This document shows positions 16,778-24,953 of a stretch of DNA of 64,000 nucleotides, one piece after another. Every line of letters begins with the position of its first letter. Position 1 is the first letter of the stretch. The DNA comes from Aldehydirespirator sp028819505. Lineage in GTDB: Bacteria; Actinomycetota; Acidimicrobiia; Acidimicrobiales; Aldehydirespiratoraceae. Under the pieces are notes generated by a model. It did no database searches. It was not told the origin of the DNA and was given only the letters and a program-made list of their open reading frames with translations. Made by a program: the position numbers and the translations under genes. The stretch covers positions 868,001 to 932,000 of the forward strand of contig OZ242297.1 of NCBI GenBank assembly GCA_965207755.1, given 5' to 3'.

Positions 16778-18055
16778 TCAGGAGGGTTCCAGGTGGGCGG
16801 TGGCGCCCCGCCCCAGCACCCGCAGGAACGCTCCGGCCCGGGGCTTGGGATAGAAGAAGCTCGACTTGGGCGGCATCCTGCTGCCCTCGTCGGCCACCGC
16901 CAGCAACTCGTCCACCGACAACGGGTACATGACGAAGCCGAGGCGCCCGGAGTCGTCGCAGCGGCGGATCAGTTCGTCGAGACCGGCGGTGTCGGGGACG
17001 TAGTCGACGGTGCCGGTGGCCGCCAGCTCGTCGGCGCCCAGGACGGGGTCCAGCACCAGCCGGCGCAGCCGGTCGACGTCGAGGGAGTCGAGCGCGCCTG
17101 CTTCGGAGTCCGGGTGGGGCAGCGTCAGCCTGTGCCAGCTTCCCGCCGTGTACACGCCGACCTCGCCACGATGCCTGGGCCGGGCGTCGTCGGCGGTCGG
17201 CACCCGCTCGAGCTCCCCTCCCATGTAGCTGACCCTGGATCGCATCGCCCACAGGCAGTCGCGGCGGCTGTCGTGGTGCCGGTCGGCGGCGACCCGGTGA
17301 TAGGCCTCGACATGGAGCTGGCTGTGGGGGAACACCGCGGCCAGCGTGCGGCTCAGTTCCGGGCTGGACGGGTCGCTGGCCAGGGCCCGCTGCGCCGCTG
17401 CCGAACGGTGGTGCCCGTCCGTCACGTACAGCACTTTGCCGTCCAGTGCCGCCAGCAGTTTGTCGGTCGACTCGGCGGGCGCCGTCCAGATCTGGTGGCG
17501 AACCAGATCCGAGCCGAACTCCAGGTCGGCGGGCGCCGCCCCGGCGGTCTCGTCGAGCAGGGCCGCGTACTCCGAGTCGGCCCAGGCTCTGACCGCCAGC
17601 GCCACCGGGTGCGATGTGGCGCCCACGCCCAGCAGGTGGGCGGTGAGCAGTTCCGTGCGGTCCTTGCGCACGCCCTCGTGTATCCGGATGCGGCCCTCCT
17701 CGAAGCCGCTCACCGCCACCGTGCAGATCAGGCCGGTCTGGGAGCCCCGGGCATGGGTCAGCCGGTACAGGTACAGGGCCCGGCGCCCGGTCGGGGCGAA
17801 CACCTCGGCGTCGAGCAGGCGGGACAGGGCGGCCGCGCCCTGGGTCACAAGATGGCCCAGGGACAGGTTCTCGTCGTCGAGCAGGTCCTCGCTGCTGCGG
17901 GTCACGTTCACGTAGCTGTACGGGTTCTCCCTGGCGATCGAGCGGCGCTGGCCCGGTGTCAGGCTGTCGTAGGCGCGGCTGATGACCCGGTCGGCCCACT
18001 CGGGCTTGACCAGCCAGCCCGCGAAGGGCGCCAGCACCGATCCGGGCTTGCTCAT
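16778..18055 (-). CDS. DUF1015 family protein
   Basis: 425 residues. The opening (PFAGWLVKPEWADRVISRAYDSLTPGQRRSIARENPYSYVNVTR) broken at the usual DUF1015 elements, then YVTDGHHRSAAA and a C-terminal MPPKSSFFYPKPRAG, are hallmarks of this family, which is often adjacent to serA and has been linked to L-serine handling (a SerC-independent kinase-like role was proposed in some lineages). Its ATG overlaps the stop of the dehydrogenase gene (ATGA at 18052-18055), so the two are co-translated. Confidence 0.85.
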   Translation of the reverse strand: MSKPGSVLAPFAGWLVKPEWADRVISRAYDSLTPGQRRSIARENPYSYVNVTRSSEDLLDDENLSLGHLVTQGAAALSRLLDAEVFAPTGRRALYLYRLTHARGSQTGLICTVAVSGFEEGRIRIHEGVRKDRTELLTAHLLGVGATSHPVALAVRAWADSEYAALLDETAGAAPADLEFGSDLVRHQIWTAPAESTDKLLAALDGKVLYVTDGHHRSAAAQRALASDPSSPELSRTLAAVFPHSQLHVEAYHRVAADRHHDSRRDCLWAMRSRVSYMGGELERVPTADDARPRHRGEVGVYTAGSWHRLTLPHPDSEAGALDSLDVDRLRRLVLDPVLGADELAATGTVDYVPDTAGLDELIRRCDDSGRLGFVMYPLSVDELLAVADEGSRMPPKSSFFYPKPRAGAFLRVLGRGATAHLEPS

Positions 18056-19254
18056 GCGTCGAACGCCGAGACCTGGATCACGTCGGGAAGGGCGCGCACC
18101 GCCTTCAGCAGTTGCCGGTCGACGGCCCCGAACACTTCGATGGTGGCCACCGCCGCTTGCGAGCCCGCGAAGATGCGGTTGCTCATGTTGGCCACATTGA
18201 GGCCGCAGCCGCGGAGTTCTTGCAGCACCGACGCCAGCACGCCGACCCGGTCGTAGTGGCGCACGCTCAGGGTGGCCGTCCGGTGGGGGGCCTGCTCGAG
18301 GTTCACGCAGTTGATGATCGAGCCGGTGCGGTACTCCTCGAGCACCTCGACGGTGCCCTCGGCCACGGCCTCCTGGGCCTGGTTGGTGGACGCTCCGATG
18401 TGATGGGTGACCGTCACCTTGGGGTGGCGGGCGAGGGCGGAGTCGACCGAGCCGGTTCCGGCCGACGGCTCGCCGGCGAGCACGTCGATGCCCGCCCTCA
18501 TGTCGGTGGAGTCGAGCGCCTCGAGCAGGGCGGCCTCGTCGACGACCTCGCCGCGGGAGGTGTTGACCAGCACGGCGTCAGGCTTCATCCTGGCCAGGAA
18601 TCCCGCGTCGACCATGCCGGCGGTGCCGGGGCCGCCGGGCACGTGCAACGACACGATGTCGGCGGCGGCCAGCACGGCGTCGAGGTTGGGAAGGGTCACT
18701 ACGCCGATGTCGGCCATGCGCTGGCGCACGCCGCGACTGCGGGCCTTGTCCTCGGTGACCACCCTGATCCCGCAGGCGGCGGCCCGCTGGGCGGTCTCCA
18801 GGCCGATGGCGCCCATGCCGATGATGCCGAGGGTGGAGCCGTAGAGGCCCCTGGCGCGGCTGTAGGCCTTCTTGTTCCAGGCGCCTGCCCGCGCGTCGGC
18901 CGTGGAGGACGCGATGTGACGATCGGTCGCGAACACGAGCCCCATTGCGAGCTCGGCCACCGCGACGGCGTTGCGGCCGGGAACGTTGCACACGTATATC
19001 CCCAGTTCGGCGGCCCTCTGGCAGTCGATGGTGTTGGTGCCGGCACCGGCTCGCACCACCAGTCCCAGGTCGGTTCCGGCCTCGAGCGCCGGCCCGGTGA
19101 CCCGCGTGCTGCGCACGACCAGCGCTTCGAAGCCGGCTATGTGCGCGGGCAGGTCCTCCGCGGTGAGCGACGGCTTCGTGACGCACTCGTCGCCGCCGGC
19201 GCGCAGCCGTTCGACCGCGCTGGCGGACAGGCCGTCGGCGAACAGGATCCTCAT
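18052..19254 (-). CDS. serA: D-3-phosphoglycerate dehydrogenase
   Basis: 400 residues. D-2-hydroxyacid dehydrogenase fold with NAD motif GIIGMGAIGLETA, catalytic Arg in VNTSRGEVVDE, Glu region DVLAGEPSA, and His in VTHHIGAST. A C-terminal ACT domain (LSVRHYDRVGVLASVLQELRGCGLNVANM region broken over two elements) is the serine-sensing module of SerA. First step of serine synthesis from 3-phosphoglycerate. It is transcribed away from folD, and the 177-base gap holds a strong palindrome shared with the fhs promoter region, suggesting co-control with one-carbon genes. Confidence 0.9.
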   Translation of the reverse strand: MRILFADGLSASAVERLRAGGDECVTKPSLTAEDLPAHIAGFEALVVRSTRVTGPALEAGTDLGLVVRAGAGTNTIDCQRAAELGIYVCNVPGRNAVAVAELAMGLVFATDRHIASSTADARAGAWNKKAYSRARGLYGSTLGIIGMGAIGLETAQRAAACGIRVVTEDKARSRGVRQRMADIGVVTLPNLDAVLAAADIVSLHVPGGPGTAGMVDAGFLARMKPDAVLVNTSRGEVVDEAALLEALDSTDMRAGIDVLAGEPSAGTGSVDSALARHPKVTVTHHIGASTNQAQEAVAEGTVEVLEEYRTGSIINCVNLEQAPHRTATLSVRHYDRVGVLASVLQELRGCGLNVANMSNRIFAGSQAAVATIEVFGAVDRQLLKAVRALPDVIQVSAFDA

Positions 19255-19300
19255 GCGGCTACCACCTTCGGGAACTCAAGGGGGCGTGAGCACGCCGGGC

Positions 19301-19338
19301 GGAACCGTTCCGGAACGGTTCCGCATGTCGGAACGTTC
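19301..19338 (+). promoter_or_regulatory. palindromic operator between serA and folD
   Basis: A perfect 22-base palindrome at 19301-19322 (GGAACCGTTCC joined to its complement GGAACGGTTCC) followed by CGCATGTCGGAACGTTC. The 16 bases CGGAACGGTTCCGCAT (19311-19326) recur with one change as CGGAACGATTCCGCAT at 26756-26771 between fhs and the flavoprotein gene. GGAAC..GTTCC symmetry fits known IclR-family operators; an IclR gene is at 31515. No rRNA or tRNA features are involved. Confidence 0.75.
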
Positions 19339-19431
19339 ATCGTAGGTCGGCGGGGCGTATCCTGTCTCGGGGGTCGGCTGAAAGATCCGACCGTGTTGCC
19401 GCGGGACCCCGAAAGACCACAGGCGGGATCG

Positions 19432-20316
19432 ATGACCGAACAATTCGAACTGACCGAGGGCGGCGCCGTGCTGATGGACGGCAACCGGCTGCGCGACGAG
19501 ATCGTCGCCGAACTCAACGCCGAGATCACGGCGGCGGGCGGGCCGGAGGTCTGTCTGGCCACCGTGCTGGTGGGCGACGACAAGCCGAGCCGCATCTACG
19601 TGCGCAACAAGCAGCGCAAGGCGGCCGAGGCGGCCATGCTCTCGCGCCATGTCGAGCTGGGCGCCGACGCCGGCCAGGCCGAGGTCGAGCAGGCTGTCGG
19701 CGACCTGGCCCGAGACCCCGGCGTGCACGGGATCCTGGTGCAGCTGCCGCTGCCGGAGGGTCTGGACGCCGATGCAGTCTTGGAGTTGATACCTCCGGAG
19801 AAGGACGTGGACGGTCTCACGCCGAGGTCGATGGGCCGGCTGGTCAGGGGACAGCGGGGTCATGTGCCCTGCACCCCGCTCGGCGTCATGCGTCTGCTGG
19901 ACCGCTACGGGGTGGCGGTGTCCGGCAGGAGCGCGGTGGTGATCGGCCGGTCGACGCTGGTGGGGCTGCCCCAGGTGCTGCTGCTGGGCCGAAAGGGGGT
20001 TGACGCCACGCCGACGCTGGCCCACAGCCGCACGCCCGGGTTGCAGGAGGTGTGCCGGCAGGCCGACATCGTCGTGGCCGCGGCCGGCATGGCCAGGCTG
20101 GTCACCGCCGACTTCGTGAAGCCGGGTGCGGCCGTGATCGATGTGGGGATCTCGCGCACGGCCGATGGCATCGTCGGCGACGTGGACTTCGAGACGGTCC
20201 AGGCTGTGGCGGGCGCGGTGACGCCGATGCCGGGCGGGACCGGTCCCATGACGATTGCCTGCCTGCTGCAGAACACCCTGGCCGCAGCCCGGATGCTGGG
20301 GGCGTTCCCGGACTAG
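19432..20316 (+). CDS. folD: bifunctional methylene-THF dehydrogenase / methenyl-THF cyclohydrolase
   Basis: 294 residues. The catalytic YxxxK region is YVRNKQRKAA, the folate-site LPLPEGLDADAVLELIPPEK motif is followed by DVDGLTP, and the cofactor site GRSTLVGLPQ and HSRTPGLQEV are in order. It interconverts 5,10-methylene-THF and 10-formyl-THF with NAD(P). In this neighbourhood it links demethylation-derived methylene-THF to formate production. An ATG at 19474 is a possible shorter start. About 106 GC-rich bases with GGCTGG-like repeats separate it from the convergent aldolase gene. Confidence 0.93.
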   Translation: MTEQFELTEGGAVLMDGNRLRDEIVAELNAEITAAGGPEVCLATVLVGDDKPSRIYVRNKQRKAAEAAMLSRHVELGADAGQAEVEQAVGDLARDPGVHGILVQLPLPEGLDADAVLELIPPEKDVDGLTPRSMGRLVRGQRGHVPCTPLGVMRLLDRYGVAVSGRSAVVIGRSTLVGLPQVLLLGRKGVDATPTLAHSRTPGLQEVCRQADIVVAAAGMARLVTADFVKPGAAVIDVGISRTADGIVGDVDFETVQAVAGAVTPMPGGTGPMTIACLLQNTLAAARMLGAFPD

Positions 20317-20422
20317 GGCTTGGGCGGCTCGGGCTGGCCGGCCCGTCCTGGGCCGTCCTGGGCTGGTCGTGGTCGCCTGCGCGGGCTGGGCGCCTGGTCT
20401 TGGGGCGGCTCGCCTACGGGAC

Positions 20423-21178
20423 CTAGAGGTGGCGGCGGACGGCCCAGTTGAACAGGTCCCAGCCGTAGTCGCCCGCCGCGATGTCGTCGCGGGAGGTACG
20501 GGCGGCCTCGGCTGAGACCGGCAGCCCGTGCCGGGCCTTCATCTGCACCTCGGCCACCCGCTCCATCATGACGAACCAGCCGACAGCGTCGGCGGGGCTG
20601 GCGCCGACGGTGAGGAGGCCGTGGTTGGCCAGGATCACGGCCCGGCACTCGCCCAGGGCTACGGCGATGCGCTTGCCGCCGTCGCAGGAGAGGATCTGGA
20701 CCTCTTCGTCGTCGAAGAGGGCGTGATCCTCGAAGAACAGCGTCGATTCCTGGGTGATGGGCTCGATCATGCGCCGCTCGGCCGCGAACGGGGTGCCCCA
20801 GGCGGTGTGGACGTGGGCGGCCGCCGTGACGTCGGGGCGGGCCTCGTGGATGGGGTGGTGGATGTGGTAGGCGGTGTCGTTGATGCGCGCGGGGCGACCG
20901 TCCTGGTCGGTGGCGCTGCCGTCGGGCGCGACCAGCACAAGGTCGGTGGGCCGGGACCGCTCGAAGGGGACCCGATGGCGCAGCAGCCACATGTGGTCGG
21001 GCTGCTCGGTGTCGCGGCAGGTGATGTGGCCGTCACCGAGCTCGCCCCAGCGCAAGGCCGCGAACAGCCGGTACGAGGTGGCCAGATCGTCCAGGAGTCG
21101 TGCCCGCTCAGCGACAGGATCCTCCAGCACCGGCTCCGCGGCCGGCCATCCATGACTCGATCCGGTCATCCCCTCCAT
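20423..21178 (-). CDS. class II aldolase/adducin family protein
   Basis: 251 residues. The zinc-binding histidines are seen in AAHVHTAWG (HxH) and in ILANHGLLTVG; the upstream Glu/Asn region is GDGHITCRD. Family members are L-fuculose-phosphate-type aldolases, dehydratases or epimerases; no phosphate-site signature decides the substrate. It converges on folD and is unlikely to belong to the folate route. Confidence 0.85.
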   Translation of the reverse strand: MEGMTGSSHGWPAAEPVLEDPVAERARLLDDLATSYRLFAALRWGELGDGHITCRDTEQPDHMWLLRHRVPFERSRPTDLVLVAPDGSATDQDGRPARINDTAYHIHHPIHEARPDVTAAAHVHTAWGTPFAAERRMIEPITQESTLFFEDHALFDDEEVQILSCDGGKRIAVALGECRAVILANHGLLTVGASPADAVGWFVMMERVAEVQMKARHGLPVSAEAARTSRDDIAAGDYGWDLFNWAVRRHL

Positions 21179-21213
21179 TCTGCCACCTGCCGATGCAGGA
21201 CGCGAATGCTCGT

Positions 21214-22595
21214 CTAGGCACTCCTCTTGTGGGGAACGATCATGCTCGGCGGTGCCTCCTCCTCGCCCTCGGCGTGCCCCTTGACGCTCCGGACGGGTTC
21301 CTCCACGTGAGCCAGTTCAGGGATGGGCTTGGTGTCGCCCACGGTTCCGAGCTCCTCGAAGCGTCTGGCCTGGGGCAGCACACGGCCCTCCAGCGAGCCG
21401 ACCCCCTTGTTGTAGGCCACGACTGCTTGGTGGAGGCCCTTCCCGACGCCGTGCATGTGCTCTGCGAAGACCCTCAGCCGGTCGTACAGCTCCTTGCCGA
21501 GATCAGCGACTTTCTGGGCGTTCTTCTGGATGTCCTGCTGCTGCCACGCCAACGCCACGGTCCGCAGGAAGGCCAACAGGAGGCCGGGAGTTGCGATCAG
21601 CACTCGATGCTCCCGCCATGCCTGCTCCCACAGAGTCGGTTGCACCTTCATCGCTGCGTCGAGAATGGGGTCGGCGGGCACGAACATCAGCACGAAGTCG
21701 GGGGATCCGGCCACCACGTCGGCGTAGTCGCGGTCTCCTAAAGCCTTGGCATGTCTTGCTATCGCGGCCGCGTGGCCCGCGAGGAGGTCGCGTTCCTCGT
21801 CGCCGGCTTCGGCCTCGTGGGCTCGCAGGAAGTTCTCCAGCGGCGCCTTGGCGTCGATCACGACCCTCAGGCCGCCCGGCACGTTCACGATCGCGTCGGG
21901 CCGAACCACGCCCCCGCCACCGGGACGGTGTGCTGCGGGGAGTAGTCGATGTGCTGTCGCAGGCCCGACAGCTCCAGGATGTTGCCCAGTTCCTGCTCGG
22001 CCCACCGGCCCCGGATGTTGGGCGATCGGAGCGCCTCGCTGAGGCTGCCCGCAACCTGCTGCAGAGAAGCGATCTGGGTGGTCAGCCGCTCGTAGGCCCC
22101 TACCCGCTTCTGCTCGATCTCGCTGGCATGCTCGCCGAGCTTCTCGAGGCTCTCGCGTATCGGTCCCACCAGGTTGTCGATGGCCTCCCTGCGCTGTTCG
22201 AGCTCTGCCGCTCCCAACTGCCGCTGGCTCTCGAATTGCGCCTTCGCCTGCTTGAGCAGTGATTCGGTGCTGTCCTTGAGGACGCCGGCGGCCAGTCCCT
22301 TGAACTGGTTGTCCAGCTGCTCGCGAGCGCTGGCCAACTCCTCGGTGCGAGCCTTGTGATCAGCCTTGACCGCGGCGAGTTCTCTCTGGGTGTCGGCCAG
22401 CTCCCGGCGGGCTTCGTCACGCTCCGTTCGGGTCTCTCTCGCCTCCCGCTCCCGCTCCTCCAGTTGGACGGTCACACGAGCCAGATCGCCGGGGGCGTTG
22501 GCTGCCGTGATCGGCCGCCTGCGAAGCAGGACCACGCCGCCGACGGCGATGATGGCCAAGGCCGCGATGACCACGAGTAATGCTGTCGTTTCCAT
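21214..22595 (-). pseudogene. rmuC: rmuC-like DNA recombination protein, interrupted by a one-base frameshift
   Basis: The N-terminal half (METTALLVVIAALAI membrane anchor, long coiled coil, GRWAEQELGNILELSG) is in one frame, and the C-terminal nuclease-like half (RPDAIVNVPGG, VVIDAKAPLENFLRA, FVPADPILDAA) in another. The join falls at about 21905-21920. Continuity needs a minus-one step, as if one base were lost from the run of five C on the plus strand at 21911-21915. The start at 22595 has GAGG just upstream. It may be a real inactivating mutation, a slippage site, or an assembly error. RmuC limits recombination between inverted repeats in E. coli. Confidence 0.8.
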
Positions 22596-22745
22596 GTCCT
22601 CGAAAGTACTTGCCCCCTGTGACATCACCCGTGATGCCCCCCGTCGCTCGCTCCCCGAATAGACATCCCCACCCCTAACGTAGAATGAATATTTCAGTCC
22701 TTGTCATATAATGCTGCACGGACGGTACGAGGGCAGGGATCAAGG

Positions 22746-23675
22746 ATGCGGGGGTGCCAGGTGGAAGAACGGGTCTTGAGGCGGATACGGCGCCAGTACG
22801 GGATCATCACTCGTGCGCAAGCACTTGCCGACGGCATGACCAAGGCTCAGATCGACCATTGTGTGCGCACGGGCGACTGGGTGCGTGAAGCCCGGGGGGT
22901 GTACCGGCATGCTGCGGTGCCGTCCACACCGATGTCGAGGCTGCTCGCCGCGTGCATGGCCCACAACGGACTGGCCAGCCACCGGTCGGCGGCAGCCCTG
23001 CACGGAATCGAGGGGTTCAAGCTCGACCGCGTCGAGTTGACGGTCCCGCCAGGCAAGCGCCCGTCGATGGCGGGTGTGAGGCTTCATCAGTCGAGCCTGA
23101 TGCGCCTGGCCAAGCCGACGGAGCGACAGGGTGTGCCCTGCACCGGCCGAGCACGCACCGTTGTAGACCTGGCCTCCGTGGTCACGTACAAGCAACTGGA
23201 GCGCGTGATCGACGCAGTGCTGCGCGACGGGCTCCTTCGGCCGTCCGACCTGTACGGGGTGCTCGCGACCCATGCCCGGAGAGGTCGCCAAGGGTGCCCG
23301 GCCCTGCGGACCGCGCTCGACGACCGTCTGGGTGACGCCCCCGTTCCGCTGAGCGAGTGGAGCCGGATGGTCGAGGACCTGCTGATCGGCTCAGGACTGT
23401 CCCGTCCCCGCCTCGAGTACCGGATCTGCGATGACGCCGGAGCGCTTCTTGCGCAGGTCGACCTCGCATACCCAGCCCATCGGGTGGCCGTCGAACTCGA
23501 CAGCGTCCGCTATCACTTGAACCGCGAGTCCTTCGTCTCCGATCCGCGGCGACGGAACCGTCTCACGGTCGCCGGCTGGAAAGTGCTGTCCTTTACATGG
23601 GACGACTACATCGATTGTCCGAAGGCGCTGTGTGACGCCGTCGCCGCCGCCTGCATCTCTCCGCGTCATTCTTAA
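22746..23675 (+). CDS. AbiEi-type antitoxin domain / DUF559-like protein
   Basis: About 309 residues if started at the ATG at 22746 (22701 and the GTG at 22761 are alternatives). N-terminus RIRRQYGIITRAQALADGMTKAQI is the winged-helix of AbiEi_4-type antitoxins; RTVVDLASV occurs mid-protein; the C-terminal VDLAYPAHRVAVELDSVRYHL and WKVLSFTWDD form a Vsr/DUF559-like nuclease fold with a conserved Asp and Glu. Such proteins are common orphans in actinobacteria. No toxin gene (AbiEii nucleotidyltransferase) is adjacent. Confidence 0.75.
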   Translation: MRGCQVEERVLRRIRRQYGIITRAQALADGMTKAQIDHCVRTGDWVREARGVYRHAAVPSTPMSRLLAACMAHNGLASHRSAAALHGIEGFKLDRVELTVPPGKRPSMAGVRLHQSSLMRLAKPTERQGVPCTGRARTVVDLASVVTYKQLERVIDAVLRDGLLRPSDLYGVLATHARRGRQGCPALRTALDDRLGDAPVPLSEWSRMVEDLLIGSGLSRPRLEYRICDDAGALLAQVDLAYPAHRVAVELDSVRYHLNRESFVSDPRRRNRLTVAGWKVLSFTWDDYIDCPKALCDAVAAACISPRHS

Positions 23676-23720
23676 CGTAGTTGACCTCACCAGATCGGCA
23701 CAACTACATTAAGAATGACG
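23664..23720 (+). repeat. 20-bp inverted repeat over the stop of the AbiEi/DUF559 gene
   Basis: Arms 23664-23683 and 23701-23720 (CGTCATTCTTAACGTAGTTG and its complement with one mismatch), 17-base loop. The stop codon TAA lies in the left arm. No T-run follows on either strand, so a factor-independent terminator is not supported; a transcript end structure for convergent genes or another palindromic element is possible. Confidence 0.75.
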
Positions 23721-23805
23721 AAATATCTGGGCCGCGCTGGAGGCGACCGCTCGGGTGCGCACCCGCAGCGGGTCGAGCGTGCCGGTCAGAACAGGGGTGA
23801 CGCTG

Positions 23806-24690
23806 CTAGTGGCGGCGGTGGGAGGCTTGCCAGGAGGCGGTGGCGCCCACCTGGTTGAAGGTGAACACGTGCAGGCCGGTCACGTTCAGCTCTTCAAGGC
23901 TCGGGCTCAGGGCGGTCAGCAGGTGGTCGGGGCTGTAGTTGGGGGAGGTCATCAGCTTCGTGATGGCGGCCCGGTTCTTGCGCAGGTAGCGCAGCGAGGG
24001 CCCGACGCCCAGCCGCGCCCCCATCGTGAGCAGCTTGGTCCGCTCGACCACGCCTGAGATCCCCAGATGCACGGGCAGCGTCAGCCCCGCGGCCCGCTCC
24101 GCCCGCAGCCAGTCCTCGATGCGGCCCGGGTCGAAGCACATCTGCGTGCTGCAGTAGCCCTCCACGCCGGCCTCCGCCAGCAGGGCCTGCTTGGCGTGCA
24201 GCGCCTCGTGCAACACGCCGTCGTCGATCAGCGGGTGGCCGTGCGGGTAGGCGGTCACACCGATGGTGCTCAGCCCGTGGTCGCATTCCAGCAGGTCGCG
24301 CAGGAACGACGCCGCGTCCGGGTAGGCGCCGGGCGACTCCACGTCGCCGCCGACCAGGAACATGGTCGACACCCCGGCGGAGCGCAACCAGCCCGCCAAC
24401 TCCACGACCCGGGCCCGGTCGGGCACCAGCCGGGCCGAGACGTGGGGGATGGCCACATGGCCCAGCCCCATCAACCGTTCGGTGATCTCGCAGGTGGCCT
24501 CCTGTCCCTTCACCGGAGATGCCGTCACCGACACCGTGGAACCCTCGGGCAGCGCCTCGATGGCCGCTTCGAGACTCTTGAGCGGTATGACCTCGAACGT
24601 CAGTCCCCTGATTAGCTCGAGGCGGTGGGACCGGTCCCCGTGGGACTCGGCGATCAGGGGAGCGCGCCGGAGCCTCGACCATATTGCCAT
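23806..24690 (-). CDS. methylenetetrahydrofolate reductase-like protein (MetF family)
   Basis: 294 residues from the ATG at 24690. TFEVIPLKSLEAAIEALPEGSTVSVTASP, then HVAIPHVSARLV and STMFLVGGDVESPGAY, matches the TIM-barrel of MetF relatives found with one-carbon genes (PLK.... instead of FEFFPPKT). It would reduce methylene-THF to methyl-THF or bind folates. The frame is open upstream to an ATG at 24936, 17 bases after the fhs stop, adding a basic 82-residue extension; which start is used is unclear. Same strand as fhs, likely one operon. Confidence 0.75.
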   Translation of the reverse strand: MAIWSRLRRAPLIAESHGDRSHRLELIRGLTFEVIPLKSLEAAIEALPEGSTVSVTASPVKGQEATCEITERLMGLGHVAIPHVSARLVPDRARVVELAGWLRSAGVSTMFLVGGDVESPGAYPDAASFLRDLLECDHGLSTIGVTAYPHGHPLIDDGVLHEALHAKQALLAEAGVEGYCSTQMCFDPGRIEDWLRAERAAGLTLPVHLGISGVVERTKLLTMGARLGVGPSLRYLRKNRAAITKLMTSPNYSPDHLLTALSPSLEELNVTGLHVFTFNQVGATASWQASHRRH

Positions 24691-24953
24691 GGTGCCACTC
24701 CGACCGTGCTGCTGTCGATCGGCCGGTGCGTTGCCCTGGGGCGCGGCAGCCGTGCCGGCATCTTGCCGCCGAGACCGCCAGGTGCGGGTGAGACGCCAGG
24801 CGGCGCCGTCCAAGACGGGCCGAATCACCGCCCGCACCGATCTCCGCATCTCTGCCTTGAGTTTGCTGCGCACGATGACACTGATGGATCGGAACGCGGA
24901 GCGCAGGAGGCCGGACACCTTGTTCGTCGCTGGCATCGGTGCGGTCAAGACCC

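Noticed and set aside
14355..17999. Very long open frame (over 1200 codons) on the minus strand, and similar ones at 23806-29433 and 26805-29186
   Set aside because: They run antisense or out of frame to well-identified genes (FAD oxidase, aminotransferase, fhs, flavoprotein), are low-complexity Gly/Arg/His/Ala-rich, and result from GC-rich codons lacking stops.
23664..23720. Rho-independent terminator
   Set aside because: No U-run on either side, and the loop is 17 bases.
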